Source: Halostella salina (GTDB lineage Archaea; Halobacteriota; Halobacteria; Halobacteriales; Natronoarchaeaceae). From it: a stretch of DNA of 64,000 bases. The stretch's first letter is position 1. Each line of letters begins with the position of its first letter. The notes under the pieces are model-generated. The model ran no database searches and had not been told where the DNA came from. It saw only the letters and a program-made list of their open reading frames with translations. The stretch is taken from positions 1 to 64,000 of the forward strand of contig NZ_RCIH01000001.1 in NCBI RefSeq assembly GCF_003675855.1. The letters are read 5' to 3'. Made by a program: the position numbers and the translations under genes. Shown piece by piece: positions 7,042-15,799 of the stretch.

Positions 7042-8289
7042 TCAGTCGCCAGCAACAGGCTGGTGACTCTCACCGTTCAACGTCCCACCATTCACACGCA
7101 CGTCTACTTGTGCGTCTCCGCTCCCCGACTTGGGCGAGGAACGGAGTTTGTGTTGTCGCATCCGAGCGTACCGCACGCCAATATTCTTTGCGGCGTTGTA
7201 ATCCGCGTTCACTTCATACCCACACTTCTGGCACTCGAACTGTTCACCGTGGCGGTTGCCGTCGTGTGTAAAGCCACAGTCCGTCCGAGAACAGCGTTGA
7301 GATGTGTGGTTCGGCTCGACCGTTTCCACGGAGACACCTTCCTCAGGTGCCTTGTAGGAGACGTACTCGTACAGGCGTCGGAACGCCCAGACGTGGTGCC
7401 ACTTCGCGTGTGGAAGCCGCTCTCGAATGTCGCTCAAGTCCTCGAACGCGATTACGTCGCAGTCGTGTTCGACAGCTTCCGAGACGAGTTCGTTGGCGAT
7501 CGTGTGGATGTACTGTTTGCGCTAGGCTTCTTCACGCTTTCCGAGGCGAAGCAGCGCGTTGTGTGCGGCCTGCGTGCCGCGTTGTTGTATACCACCACGC
7601 CGCTTCTCGAACTCACGACACCAGTGGTCGTAGTCGTCCCCCTGCCAAAACGTGCCGGTTGAGGACACAGCGAGGCTGTTAACGCCGAGGTCGATACCGA
7701 GGACCGTTTGGTTGGAGTGCCCGGTATCTTCCGAAACCTCATCGTCACTGTCTGTCCGCCGCGTCGAAATGTTGAGGTAGAACTCGTCAGTGGCCGCGTC
7801 GTACCGAAGCGTACTCTCGCGGAACTCGTAGTTCTCGGAGAGTACGTATTGCTCGTAGGGCGTCGGACTGTCTGCCGGGAGAACGAACGACGGTTCGACT
7901 CGGCCCTCAACAGTTGCCAGCGACACCTTGTTCCGGTAGAACGTCGCGCTTCGCGTGTCGTAGTCCATCGTTTCAGCGGTGAACGTCGGTTGAGAGACGC
8001 GCTGTCCCTTTTTCCACCGTTCGACACACGCTTTGACGGCTTCGACAGCGCGTTTGATAGCGGCTTGGACAAGTTGTGCTTGTAGGTCCGTCTCCTCCCG
8101 AAGTTCGGAATAGAGCGCGTCACGAACCTCTCGCTTGTTGGTCTCACACTCAGTGTAGGAGGTGTCGGACCAACAGTAGTCGGCGGTTCGGTTCGCGCAG
8201 TACAGGTATTGCTCTGCGGTTCGGTGGAGTGCGTCGCGTTGCTCGTCGGAAACAGCGAGTTTCACGACGGCGGTTCGACGCACGCCCAT
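7042..8289 (-). pseudogene. tnpB: TnpB (IS1341 type) interrupted by one amber codon
   Basis: The 5' part (from ATG 8289, MGVRRTAVVKL) runs to a TAG at 7522-7524. The same frame continues at once with [16 protein letters not shown] to the normal end. The RuvC residues fall on both sides of the stop: Asp in LGIDLGVNSLAVS before it, Glu in [12 protein letters not shown] and Asp in [12 protein letters not shown] after it. The zinc ribbon (CSRTDCGF...CQKCGY) also lies after it. A single substitution would restore a full protein of about 415 residues. Without suppression the nuclease is dead. The upstream extension of the frame to 8484 lies over the element end and is not coding. Confidence 0.85.
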
Positions 8290-8854
8290 AGTTTCAGAGA
8301 GTACCCGACGGTACTTATACGCTTGGGAGTCAGTCGGTCGCTGTGTGGCGGTTGTGTCGTCCCATGTCGGTTTCCTCCCCGACCTACTCGCACACTCCGT
8401 TCGCTCCTTGAGGTCGGGGGCTCCACCTCGAAAATGCTGAACAGGACGTACAGGGGTTCTGCATCCGGTGGCATCTCTGACCACTGTACTTCCGCTGTCG
8501 TTCGTTCGAGATCGGAGTGGACGCCCTCACTCACGGGTGCGGAAGTGAAGTTCGAACTTCTGATTATGGAACTCATAATTATGGAAATGCAGATTTCTTT
8601 TTTGAGCCCGCTATGGATAGTATCCTGCCGAGGCGGATAGGGGAGAAGTATTCGTCCTGGGTCATCTCCTGCGCAACCGCTGATGTCACCGACCCCACCC
8701 TACTTCGCTCACCCTGAAAGGTGGGGTCGGTGACCGGGCCAGTTCTTTGTACTGACCACGAGAACTCAATATGTATCAGCTATTGAGGATTTCAACAGAC
8801 TCTGCGAGATACAGAACGTATAGTCAGCAGTCTACCGTGCCGAAATAAGTTTTC
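8290..8854. other. Non-coding gap with element left end and one strong inverted repeat
   Basis: About 8290-8440 is the 5' end of the tnpB element. The rest holds no convincing gene. It contains the AT-rich direct words ATTATGGAACTCATAATTATGG (8563-8584) and a 15-bp inverted repeat at 8685-8734. Confidence 0.5.
8685..8734. repeat. 15-bp perfect inverted repeat
   Basis: GTCACCGACCCCACC (8685-8699) pairs perfectly with GGTGGGGTCGGTGAC (8720-8734) around a 20-nt loop. It lies in a gap downstream of no gene, which makes a simple terminator less likely. The base composition resembles the ends of TnpB elements, so it may be a solo end or a MITE-like relic. Confidence 0.5.
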
Positions 8855-9664
8855 TCACACTACCCCGGTGATAGTGGTCACAAAAGCCGTCACGCCAATA
8901 CTACTGAGTAGTAGCCCAATAATCAGCAGAAAAAGAGCCCGTACACCTGTTTTCAACGTGGTGGTTCCTGGGTCATCATTCATCACTGTCAGATCTTCCA
9001 CTTCAGGTGTCATGACTGCGTCTGCATCTACGGATACACTCTCCGGCGTCGTGTTGGGTTTCCCAACAACAGTTATATTCTCGCCAATGCTGATCGTTCC
9101 TTCCATCAGCTCAATGCGATCCTTGATCACGCCTGAGTCCCCTGTGTGGACCGAAGGCTCCAAATCAAGCTTCTCTTCAGCAACCTGTTCCAGCATTTCC
9201 TCCCCTCCCGTCACTGTCTTCCTTTCGTGTTGCAGTGAAAGACTATCCGCGGTAGGATCAATCAAGATCTCTGCTGTCTCATCAGAAATAATGAATGGGG
9301 TAGACTCGATGCCAGCGTCAATCGAAGGGTCACCGGGACCCTGTACTATCTGATTGATCTTGTAGTCGTATGCTACGCACTCTTTGTCTTGGATTGGTGA
9401 TCTGATGGTATTATTCGGGTGGGACGGACGGACATGTCCTTGAACCTGAACCAGTTCATTGGCTACGACAGCCTCATCCATTGGAACAGAATCCGTGATC
9501 GATAGTCTCCACCAATCGTTCACACCCCTGACCCCGCCAATCGTCGCGGCCAACCCTACCCCAGTCGCAATAATTCCACCGAACAACCCAGGTAGCAGTC
9601 CATCGACAGACAGTATGAAGACTCCCAACAGACTAAGAAACCCGGGAGAATCACAGACAAACAT
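8855..9664 (-). CDS. GIDE-domain membrane protein
   Basis: The 269-residue protein has two N-terminal membrane helices (about 8-23 and 26-45). A cytoplasmic or external domain follows, with the VQVQGHVRP motif and DKECVAYDYKI (about 95-105), and then a C-terminal helix (about 242-265). This is the layout of the GIDE domain found in mitochondrial E3 ligase MULAN and in many archaeal and bacterial membrane proteins. The archaeal forms lack a RING finger, as does this one. The role is unknown, possibly membrane-stress related. No operon partner is obvious. It marks the start of an AT-richer stretch. Confidence 0.65.
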   Translation of the reverse strand: MFVCDSPGFLSLLGVFILSVDGLLPGLFGGIIATGVGLAATIGGVRGVNDWWRLSITDSVPMDEAVVANELVQVQGHVRPSHPNNTIRSPIQDKECVAYDYKINQIVQGPGDPSIDAGIESTPFIISDETAEILIDPTADSLSLQHERKTVTGGEEMLEQVAEEKLDLEPSVHTGDSGVIKDRIELMEGTISIGENITVVGKPNTTPESVSVDADAVMTPEVEDLTVMNDDPGTTTLKTGVRALFLLIIGLLLSSIGVTAFVTTITGVV

Positions 9665-9787
9665 ATCTTCGTCTCGCTACCTCGTTAGTAGATACCGCAG
9701 GCCTAAGTCAGTATTATTATCGATTTCTTCTGCTTTGTTGGATCCGATGACTGCGTCGGATCACTGTTTGAGAGCCTGTTCGAGGTT

Positions 9788-10501
9788 ATGACTGCGACGG
9801 TTAACGCGAGTTCGTGGGACTCACGGTACCAGAGAATGGTTTTTGGCCTCCTAACCAACAAACCATCCCAACACTCCCCTGACTGTTGGTTAAGACTGGG
9901 TGCGCATTCGATCGGTGATCTGGTAAATGGAGAGGCCTTAGTTGACGGAGTGGCAGGCGCTGGCAACTCCGTCGAACATCTATCGGGAGAACAGTTAGCG
10001 CACCGCCCGATTTCCAGCGCCACCTCACAAATCGAGTTTACGGATGCTTTCACGAGCGATTATACCCACTATTGTCTGGTCTGGAGTGCGTTAGACCCAT
10101 CATCCAACTCGGCACTTGAACTCCACGCGTCAGAGGACGGTGGAGACACGTATGCGACGGGCACGGCTGATTATGCATACGTCAACGACTTCTTGGGAGA
10201 GACAGGGAACAGTGAGCGGACTGGGACCGAATCGTCACGAATCCGGTTGGCTGATGAGATTGGGGGGGGGGGGGAGACAGAGCGGACTGGGAGTGGCCAT
10301 CTATTCATCCACGACCCATTAAACACCGAATCAAGGCTCGTCGTCGGTGGCCAATCTCGGTATATCGACAATAACCGGAATTTGTTTGCCGGGGATATTG
10401 GCGGACACTACAAGTCGACAAACGCCGTCGATTCAGTCCGCGTGCGGTTTGCATCAGCAGACATCGAATCAGGTGTCGTCAGTCTCCACGGAGTGATCTG
10501 A
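9788..10501 (+). CDS. Phage tail-fibre-like protein with a 13-G tract
   Basis: The 237-residue product resembles virion tail or adhesin subunits that share a beta-rich module. Visible parts are IEFTDAFTSDYTHYCLVWSA, a solvent-exposed middle, and a C-terminus with SVRVRFASADIESGVVSLHG. The N-terminal 80 residues look unrelated and may be a leader of another origin. Codons 160-163 are encoded by a run of 13 G (10262-10274), which would make the frame prone to slippage. Two small genes follow at once. Family identity is from pattern only. The product may decorate a virus or a cell-surface appendage. Confidence 0.5.
   Translation: MTATVNASSWDSRYQRMVFGLLTNKPSQHSPDCWLRLGAHSIGDLVNGEALVDGVAGAGNSVEHLSGEQLAHRPISSATSQIEFTDAFTSDYTHYCLVWSALDPSSNSALELHASEDGGDTYATGTADYAYVNDFLGETGNSERTGTESSRIRLADEIGGGGETERTGSGHLFIHDPLNTESRLVVGGQSRYIDNNRNLFAGDIGGHYKSTNAVDSVRVRFASADIESGVVSLHGVI
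10262..10274 (+). repeat. Homopolymeric G13 tract inside a coding region
   Basis: Thirteen consecutive G encode Gly-Gly-Gly-Gly plus the first base of Glu. A gain or loss of one base would shift frame for the last 75 codons of the tail-fibre-like gene. Tracts of this length are hot spots for slipped-strand mispairing, and also for sequencing error. Confidence 0.8.
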
Positions 10502-10503
10502 TC

Positions 10504-10701
10504 ATGCCAAAACACAGCATCAGCATCACGGATGGTGGAGGGATTAGCATCACAGTGACAGATGAGGATGATGTGGAACGCGAAATCATCCTTGAACCCA
10601 ACGACGACGGGACCATCGACATTCAGGGGAGAGGACTAAATGGGAAAAGTCAGCGGGGGACCATTGCCCCCGGCAAAGGTGATCACCCACTTGGTAAGTA
10701 A
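10504..10701 (+). CDS. Small acidic beta-rich protein, hypothetical
   Basis: The 65-residue product starts two nt after the stop of the tail-fibre-like gene. It has alternating strands (KHSISITDGGGISITVTDED), an acidic middle and a C-terminal NGKSQRGTIAPGKGDHPLGK tail. The next gene ends in a very similar tail, so the two are paralogues. No known family is recognised. Context suggests an accessory to the tail-like protein, such as a chaperone or minor structural piece, but this is inference. Confidence 0.6.
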   Translation: MPKHSISITDGGGISITVTDEDDVEREIILEPNDDGTIDIQGRGLNGKSQRGTIAPGKGDHPLGK

Positions 10702-10909
10702 GCCGTCTCATTCAACCTCGATTTACCGAGACGATGAGGGCAACGCTGTCGGCGTCAAGATCAACGTCACCGAGGGCGGTGACGAGCGAACCGTGCAGAT
10801 AGCCGCTGACGAGAAGGGAAACCTTCAACTCGGTGGTGTCGGCCCGAACGGCGAGAAACGCGGAAAGGCAGACCCAAGCGGGAACGGCAACAACCCACTC
10901 GGGAAATAG
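10679..10909 (+). CDS. Small acidic paralogue of the preceding gene
   Basis: The product repeats the layout of the upstream gene. It has STSIYRDDEGNAVGVKINVTEG, then ERTVQIAADEKGNLQL, then NGEKRGKADPSGNGNNPLGK. Homology with the neighbour begins at about SHSTSIYRD. The start is uncertain: GTG 10679 overlaps the previous gene by 23 nt, and an ATG at 10640 would overlap by 62 nt. The shared N/D-HPLGK or NNPLGK end is a useful signature. Function is unknown. Confidence 0.5.
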   Translation: MITHLVSKPSHSTSIYRDDEGNAVGVKINVTEGGDERTVQIAADEKGNLQLGGVGPNGEKRGKADPSGNGNNPLGK

Positions 10910-11024
10910 ATTACATCATCTTCACACCCGATTTTGGGTAGAACATTATTGGTGACGAGCTGCCGGGCTATTTTTGTTGTAACTCTGCTCCGTGATCGGG
11001 ATCACCAATTCGGGGGCGAGCTGA

Positions 11025-12116
11025 GTGAACGAAGAGATCTACCGAGTTGACTCATACCGGAGAATCCTCACCGCCAATCTGTTTCACAAAAGCAATTATA
11101 TTGGTGAGGTGAATGAGAACGATGTAACTGTGCTCGAATTTGGTAGCAAGTTGGCTACGAAAACGGGAGAAAGGATCTCTCAGGATGGTTTTGCATCAGC
11201 GATTGCTGGAGGGTTGCATTTTATTGGCAATAGAGTACAACCTGCCCCCGCAAAAAAGCTCGGCGAAAGTATATTTCCCTTCTCCGCACCGGACACTACA
11301 ATCCAGGTACACGCTTACGGTTTGGGTGACTTAATGATCGTTCGTCAATTCGGGCGTGCAGTACAGCGATACTACGCTGAGTGTGGGGACCCAGAACTCG
11401 GCGATGTTGTTCTCGCATGTGGCTCTGGGACCGTGGCTGAGAACCCGGACCGCGGCGACATCAATTTGTGGTGGTGGTGGAGCTTTGGAGATTTCGACGG
11501 TTGTCCCGAACAGTACCTCAATCATTATATAAACGAAACTAAAGTCGAACCAGATGCGATCCTTTGTCCGTCGCAACGGTGCGTCAAAGAGACGGAACAA
11601 GCGGGGTACAATGCCCTCTACTTCCCGTTGGGGACGCAGGCATTCGAGCCGCTTGGATTTGATCGGAGCGGGATGGGATATGCAGGTTCAAAGAACCATA
11701 AACGATCGGAAAAGCGAGACAAAGTACTCGGCCCATATCGAGGTTCGGAGACTTTTGAGTGGGTCTCTCATTTTGTCTACCCGGAGCAGTTAAATCAATG
11801 GTACAATCAAAAAATGGTCACGTTTGGGCTGCACAAAGAAGGACAGCGCCAATATGGGATGGTCAACAATCGAGTCTTCGAAACGCTCGCTTCGGGGACG
11901 CCCTTCGTGTTAGAGAGCCATCCCACCGTCAACGACGTATTAGGGTTTGAGTTCCCCTATCAAACGAGTTCGGTTGAGGAAACCAGATCGCTTGTCGATC
12001 AGATTAGAAATAACCCTGAAGAGACGGTCGCGGAGTTTCAAGACTATGCCGAACTTGTGCGTGAAAACCACTCCTACGATGCTCGCGTGTCGGAGCTCAT
12101 TGAGTTTCTCAGTTGA
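11025..12116 (+). CDS. GT-B-like glycosyltransferase (CgeB/Glyco_trans_1_2 type)
   Basis: The 363-residue protein ends with the donor-binding half of a GT-B glycosyltransferase. NNRVFETLASGTPFVLESHP (about 286-305) is the conserved E-x-(A/L)-SG-P motif. It is followed by DVLGFEFPYQTSSVEE, a helix with VDQIRNNPEE, and a C-terminal ARVSELIEFL helix. The N-terminal half has the DAILCPSQRCVKETEQAGYNA sugar-acceptor side. It probably adds a sugar to a surface glycan or glycoprotein. The start is GTG 11025. Next to it lies a convergent sugar-nucleotide epimerase gene, consistent with a glycosylation cassette. Donor and acceptor are not predictable here. Confidence 0.75.
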   Translation: MNEEIYRVDSYRRILTANLFHKSNYIGEVNENDVTVLEFGSKLATKTGERISQDGFASAIAGGLHFIGNRVQPAPAKKLGESIFPFSAPDTTIQVHAYGLGDLMIVRQFGRAVQRYYAECGDPELGDVVLACGSGTVAENPDRGDINLWWWWSFGDFDGCPEQYLNHYINETKVEPDAILCPSQRCVKETEQAGYNALYFPLGTQAFEPLGFDRSGMGYAGSKNHKRSEKRDKVLGPYRGSETFEWVSHFVYPEQLNQWYNQKMVTFGLHKEGQRQYGMVNNRVFETLASGTPFVLESHPTVNDVLGFEFPYQTSSVEETRSLVDQIRNNPEETVAEFQDYAELVRENHSYDARVSELIEFLS

Positions 12117-12214
12117 GCTTCAGCGGCCGATAGCTCAATACTGTGAGGCAGTTATATTCGGTGAAATTCAGGATAGGAGTAAGATTCTGACTCAATTGGT
12201 GAGAAATACCCGAA

Positions 12215-13270
12215 CTATCGCTGTTTGTACCAGTCGACAAACCGCTCGACGCCTTCCTCAAAGTCGATATCGGGTTCCCAGTCGAGTTCTTCGCGTGCCC
12301 GCGAAATGTCCGTTACGTATACTTTTTGGTCGCTTTCCCGCCACTCGTCAAAGGAGATGTCGGGACGGTTATCGATCTCCTCTTCGAGCAAATCGAGGAA
12401 TTCGAGCAGACTCGTCGTATTTTCGGGGGAGCCACCGATGTTGTATACTGCCGATTTGCCCTCGGGGTCGGAGAGGAACGCGTCGTAGGCTCGAATCAAG
12501 TCCTTCACGTTGAGGACGTCACGGACTTGTTTCCCGTCGCCAAAAATGGTCAGCGGTTCGTCCCGGAGTGTGCTGATGGCAAAGTGCGCCACCCATCCCT
12601 GGTCTTCGTTGCCGAATTGGCGTGTCCCGTAAATGCAACTCATCCGGAACGCCGCCGCGTCCACTTCACCTCGGTCGGCGTAGTCCTGTACATAGAGGTC
12701 CGCTGCCAACTTCGAGACACCGTACGGACTGTGCTCGCAGTCGTCGATAGACAATGATTCCGGGACGCCGTCTTGATACTCGGGGTCATCGTACCAGTAC
12801 CGGGTTTCCTCCTCGCGGACGGGGATCTGGTTGACGTTGTCACCGTACACTTTGTTTGTCGAGGCCAGCACAACTGCAGGGTCGCTGTCTGCCTTCCGTG
12901 CGGCTTCGAGGACGTTGAACGTTCCAAGGGCATTCACTTCGAAGTCCGTCCGCGGGTTCTGAATCGACGCCGTGACCGCGACCTGTCCCGCTGTGTGGAC
13001 GATCGCGTCGTGGCCTTCTACGACTTCCTCCAGAAGCTCCACGTCTCGGACATCACCCTCTATGAGATCGACGCCCGGATACTCTTCAGCGATATATTCC
13101 CAGTTGTACGCCGCCGTGTTGCGAGTCTCGTCAGCCGTCTCGAGCGTATCGACACGGCTGAGGTTATCGAGCGCAGTGACGTTAGCACCTTGTTCGGCGT
13201 AGTACTCGACGGCGTGGCTGCCCACGAATCCGGCTCCTCCAGTAACAAGCACCCGGTCTAACGAAGACAT
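12215..13270 (-). CDS. NAD-dependent sugar-nucleotide epimerase/dehydratase (extended SDR)
   Basis: The 351-residue protein has the Rossmann motif VTGGAGFVGSHAVEYY (about 8-24). It also has an NAD-binding ALDNLSR strand, the VVLASTNKVYG active-site strand, the catalytic YGVSK (about 183-187, a Y-x3-K variant), and GKQVRDVLNVKDLIRAYDAFL. The combination of QVRDVL and WVAHFAI resembles CDP-tyvelose/paratose 2-epimerase-like enzymes, but UDP-glucose or GDP-sugar epimerases are not excluded. It supplies an activated sugar in the cytoplasm, probably for the neighbouring glycosyltransferase. It is transcribed convergently with that gene. Confidence 0.82.
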   Translation of the reverse strand: MSSLDRVLVTGGAGFVGSHAVEYYAEQGANVTALDNLSRVDTLETADETRNTAAYNWEYIAEEYPGVDLIEGDVRDVELLEEVVEGHDAIVHTAGQVAVTASIQNPRTDFEVNALGTFNVLEAARKADSDPAVVLASTNKVYGDNVNQIPVREEETRYWYDDPEYQDGVPESLSIDDCEHSPYGVSKLAADLYVQDYADRGEVDAAAFRMSCIYGTRQFGNEDQGWVAHFAISTLRDEPLTIFGDGKQVRDVLNVKDLIRAYDAFLSDPEGKSAVYNIGGSPENTTSLLEFLDLLEEEIDNRPDISFDEWRESDQKVYVTDISRAREELDWEPDIDFEEGVERFVDWYKQR

Positions 13271-13435
13271 ACGCTCACAGAATTGACAACTGTATTAATT
13301 TGTTATCCTTCTCATCGCATAGAGGCCAGCGAGGGCGGCCGTGACTGCGAGGTACTAACACACAGTTACCACCCAATTCAATCGTAGATCCGTGAAATAA
13401 TCTCATCTATCTAATAGGTGATTCAGCGGTGATAG

Positions 13436-13484
13436 CTTGGAATCTGTCGGAGACTCCGGTCTTCCCCGACACTGGTAGATACAG
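13436..13484 (+). repeat. 49-nt inverted repeat, left copy
   Basis: This sequence matches the reverse complement of 15800-15848 at 42 of 49 positions, including a 21-nt identical core ending in GGTAGATAC. The two copies flank a 2.3-kb segment with a broken tail-like gene, a small gene, a broken sulfatase-like gene and a membrane protein. It could be a recombination site or relics of a shared 5' gene end. Confidence 0.7.
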
Positions 13485-14001
13485 AGGAACTACTGCACAA
13501 ATTTCCGTCGGGCCAAGTCGAATCGCTTGAACCCCTGATTGCAACAAGTGATGACGATGACACGACCTCGCTAAATATGGATATCTCTGTTGGCGACTAT
13601 GACGAGTATTGGGTTGGTTTAACTCTATATCCGACAGAGGACACGGGCAGTCCTCAGGAGATGCACGTTACTATCAACAGCGCTACTGGCGGCAACTACG
13701 AGCAAAATGAGTTAACCAATACGGGGCCCAACTTCCGCCAGTCGGACAATTGGGAATTGGGTACTACGATAGTGCTGGACACCCGTACAGAGTAACCTTC
13801 CGAATCGGAAACGGCGACGGGACGGGCTCGAACTTCCCGAGTATCGCGTCATATCTCGTCCCCGACCCGAGACAGCCCGCTCCGATTAACGGCTACTATA
13901 GCCCCGACAATGACGAAGCAAATGGTATCTCTTCAATCCAGATCACGTCAACCAGCCACGCAACCGCCGAGGTGACGATCAAAGGAGTGACCAAGCCATG
14001 A
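13436..14001 (+). pseudogene. Tail-fibre-like protein, frameshifted and lacking a start
   Basis: The first frame is open from 13436 (LGICRRLRSS, then SPTLVDTEELLHKF) through a Gly/Asn-rich beta module to NWELG near 13755. It then runs into the wrong frame. The next frame continues YYDSAGHPYRVTFRIGNGDG to VTIKGVTKP and stops at 14001. A one-base change therefore splits one gene. No ATG precedes the homologous region, so the 5' end may also be lost. The content is similar in style to the tail-like gene at 9788. A short gene overlaps its stop. Confidence 0.6.
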
Positions 14002-14243
14002 CGTGGGGGCTCGATGAAGAAACGGGGGTGGTCTGGGAGGACGACTCCGAATTTTCTGGTGTCGTGAGAACCATCGATGTGTCAGATGGATACTCTCTCC
14101 CCGATGACGTAAAAACAGTCATGCGGGACACGTGGGAAGAAAACGCCAATCTCGGGAATAGCCCAGTGATGGATGTGCGAGCGGGCTATATCCTCATGGA
14201 TATGGCGACGGAAGACATCGAACTTGGTCCTTCCCCCGAATAG
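13998..14243 (+). CDS. Small acidic hypothetical protein
   Basis: The 81-residue product overlaps the previous stop by 4 nt (ATGA), a translational-coupling arrangement. It has many Asp/Glu and Trp residues (MTWGLDEETGVVWEDDSEF) and no recognised motif. Its place behind a tail-fibre-like gene mirrors the small genes at 10504-10909. It may belong to the same virion or surface module. I see no hydrophobic segment. Confidence 0.55.
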   Translation: MTWGLDEETGVVWEDDSEFSGVVRTIDVSDGYSLPDDVKTVMRDTWEENANLGNSPVMDVRAGYILMDMATEDIELGPSPE

Positions 14244-14322
14244 CTGTTATTCGCAATTTACCCGTTGAATGGTCCGATAATCTCCCTATGGATTTAAGCT
14301 ACACTCACTTATTCATAATACT

Positions 14323-15275
14323 ATGAATATGCGGAATGCTGTGGGTAAGTTTCGGGATAATTGGACTCGTCCTGAATGGTGGTTACACGCTTATAGCTAC
14401 CTTGCCAAGGAAATCAATACGGAAGTACACCAAAATCTCCCACGTTCGTCTTGGGACATTTTTGATGAATCTTGGGACACACTCTGCTTGCTTGACGCAT
14501 GTCGATACGATCTTTGGACCGATGCTGACACGAAGTGGGAAGCTGACCGCCGCCGATCCCCTGCATCAGCTACAAAAGAATTTCTTGAAGAGACGATTGC
14601 CGGCCGAGACTTATCAGACACAGTCTATGTGACGGCAAACCCCAATATAGGCGGTGGTTGTCAGATAACCCATTTCACGATGCAATTGATGTTTGGAAAT
14701 TAGATTGGGATTCCAAGCACAGTACTGTGGTTCCAAGTGCTGTTGCTGATAGAACGATAGAAGCCCACGAGGAATACCCAAACAAGCGGTTACTGGTCCA
14801 CTTCATGCAGCCTCACTATCCGTTCATTGGAGACAGGGGAGAGTCACTGTCTGATCATAGTGGCATCGAATTAACCCGAAGGGCTGTGGAGGGTCAATCC
14901 CCCACCCGCGATGCACCAACTGTTTGGGACCAATTACGGAATGGTGAAGTTGGAAAAAATGCGGTTTGGGGAGCTTATCGAGAAAACTTGGAGATTGCGA
15001 TTGACGAAATCAATCGGGTTCATGAGTCCGTTGATGGTTGGACAGCGATTTCTTCCGATCACGGCAATTATGTCGGGGAAATGCAATACCCTCTACCAGT
15101 CAGGCGATATGGACATACACCAAATTCACGATCCCGTCCCGTAACTGAAGTTCCTTGGACGGTCCTTGGGAAAGATAGAAAACGACGGGAGATCAAAGCA
15201 AGCGAGTCATCATCCGGTGAGAGCCAAACAACGCAGGAGGTAGAGGACCGTCTCAAACAACTCGGATACCGATAG
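14323..15275 (+). pseudogene. Sulfatase-like (alkaline phosphatase superfamily) gene, frameshifted
   Basis: The first frame runs from ATG 14323 through WDTLCLLDACRYD, where Asp and Cys mark the metal/nucleophile region. It reaches VTANPNI near 14648 and is then lost. The next frame resumes RWLSDNPFHDAIDVW and continues through LLVHFMQPHYPFIG and TAISSDHGNYVGE, the second metal site. The two halves together give the family length of about 315 residues. Such proteins occur in haloarchaeal surface-glycan clusters and may transfer or remove sulfate or phosphate. As written the gene cannot make a full protein. Confidence 0.72.
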
Positions 15276-15317
15276 GTTTTGCATAGTGGCTTACTGATCT
15301 GTAGCAGAACTTGAGCT

Positions 15318-15764
15318 TCAATGTTCTGTGAAGTCAGCACCCAAAACAGCTATCATCGCTATCAATACGACAATACCGGCGCGTTGCAGTGCATGGTAGA
15401 CATATGCCCAGGTAGCGGTTCGTGCTCCTGGATGTGTCACGCCCCAGTTAATGAGTGTTACACCGAATCCGAAGAGAAGGCCAGCAACAAGGAGACCAGT
15501 CATGGTCTCCCTGAATGAGGCGTCCGACTGCTTCACAAGGTAAATCGCAACGGCGGCGGCAAGCAGGGGAACTCCGATGATTTCGATTTGGCTGGAAATT
15601 GTTGCCGTCGGTTCCATCCACGTCTCCAAATATGGCTGTCGCTGGTCTGGAGCGAGGACAAACCGGGGAATGAGATAGATAATAGTTGTCGCAAGCAGAC
15701 TGATAGCGATCCCGGTAGCACCGATACCAACCCCGGCTCTGATGGGTTTGGATGAATATGACAT
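15318..15764 (-). CDS. Four-helix membrane protein, hypothetical
   Basis: The 148-residue protein has predicted membrane helices at about 11-34, 58-76, 85-107 and 122-141. The ends are short and charged, and Arg/Asp pairs lie in the external loops. There is no signal peptide or catalytic motif and no recognised family. It is convergent with the sulfatase-like gene and has no partner on its own strand. Confidence 0.6.
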   Translation of the reverse strand: MSYSSKPIRAGVGIGATGIAISLLATTIIYLIPRFVLAPDQRQPYLETWMEPTATISSQIEIIGVPLLAAAVAIYLVKQSDASFRETMTGLLVAGLLFGFGVTLINWGVTHPGARTATWAYVYHALQRAGIVVLIAMIAVLGADFTEH

Positions 15765-15799
15765 AATATATCCTCATCAGGTGAGAACAAATAATTTAT

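Larger units (their letters stand above)
6914..8440 (-). mobile_element. IS1341-type element (tnpB only), minus strand
   Basis: The element has a tnpB homologue without tnpA. It is bounded on the 3' side by a highly structured end (6917-7021) and on the 5' side by a GACCT...AGGTC-type inverted repeat around 8377-8420. The exact limits are not determinable without comparison to an empty site. Its tnpB is interrupted by one stop codon. Confidence 0.6.
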
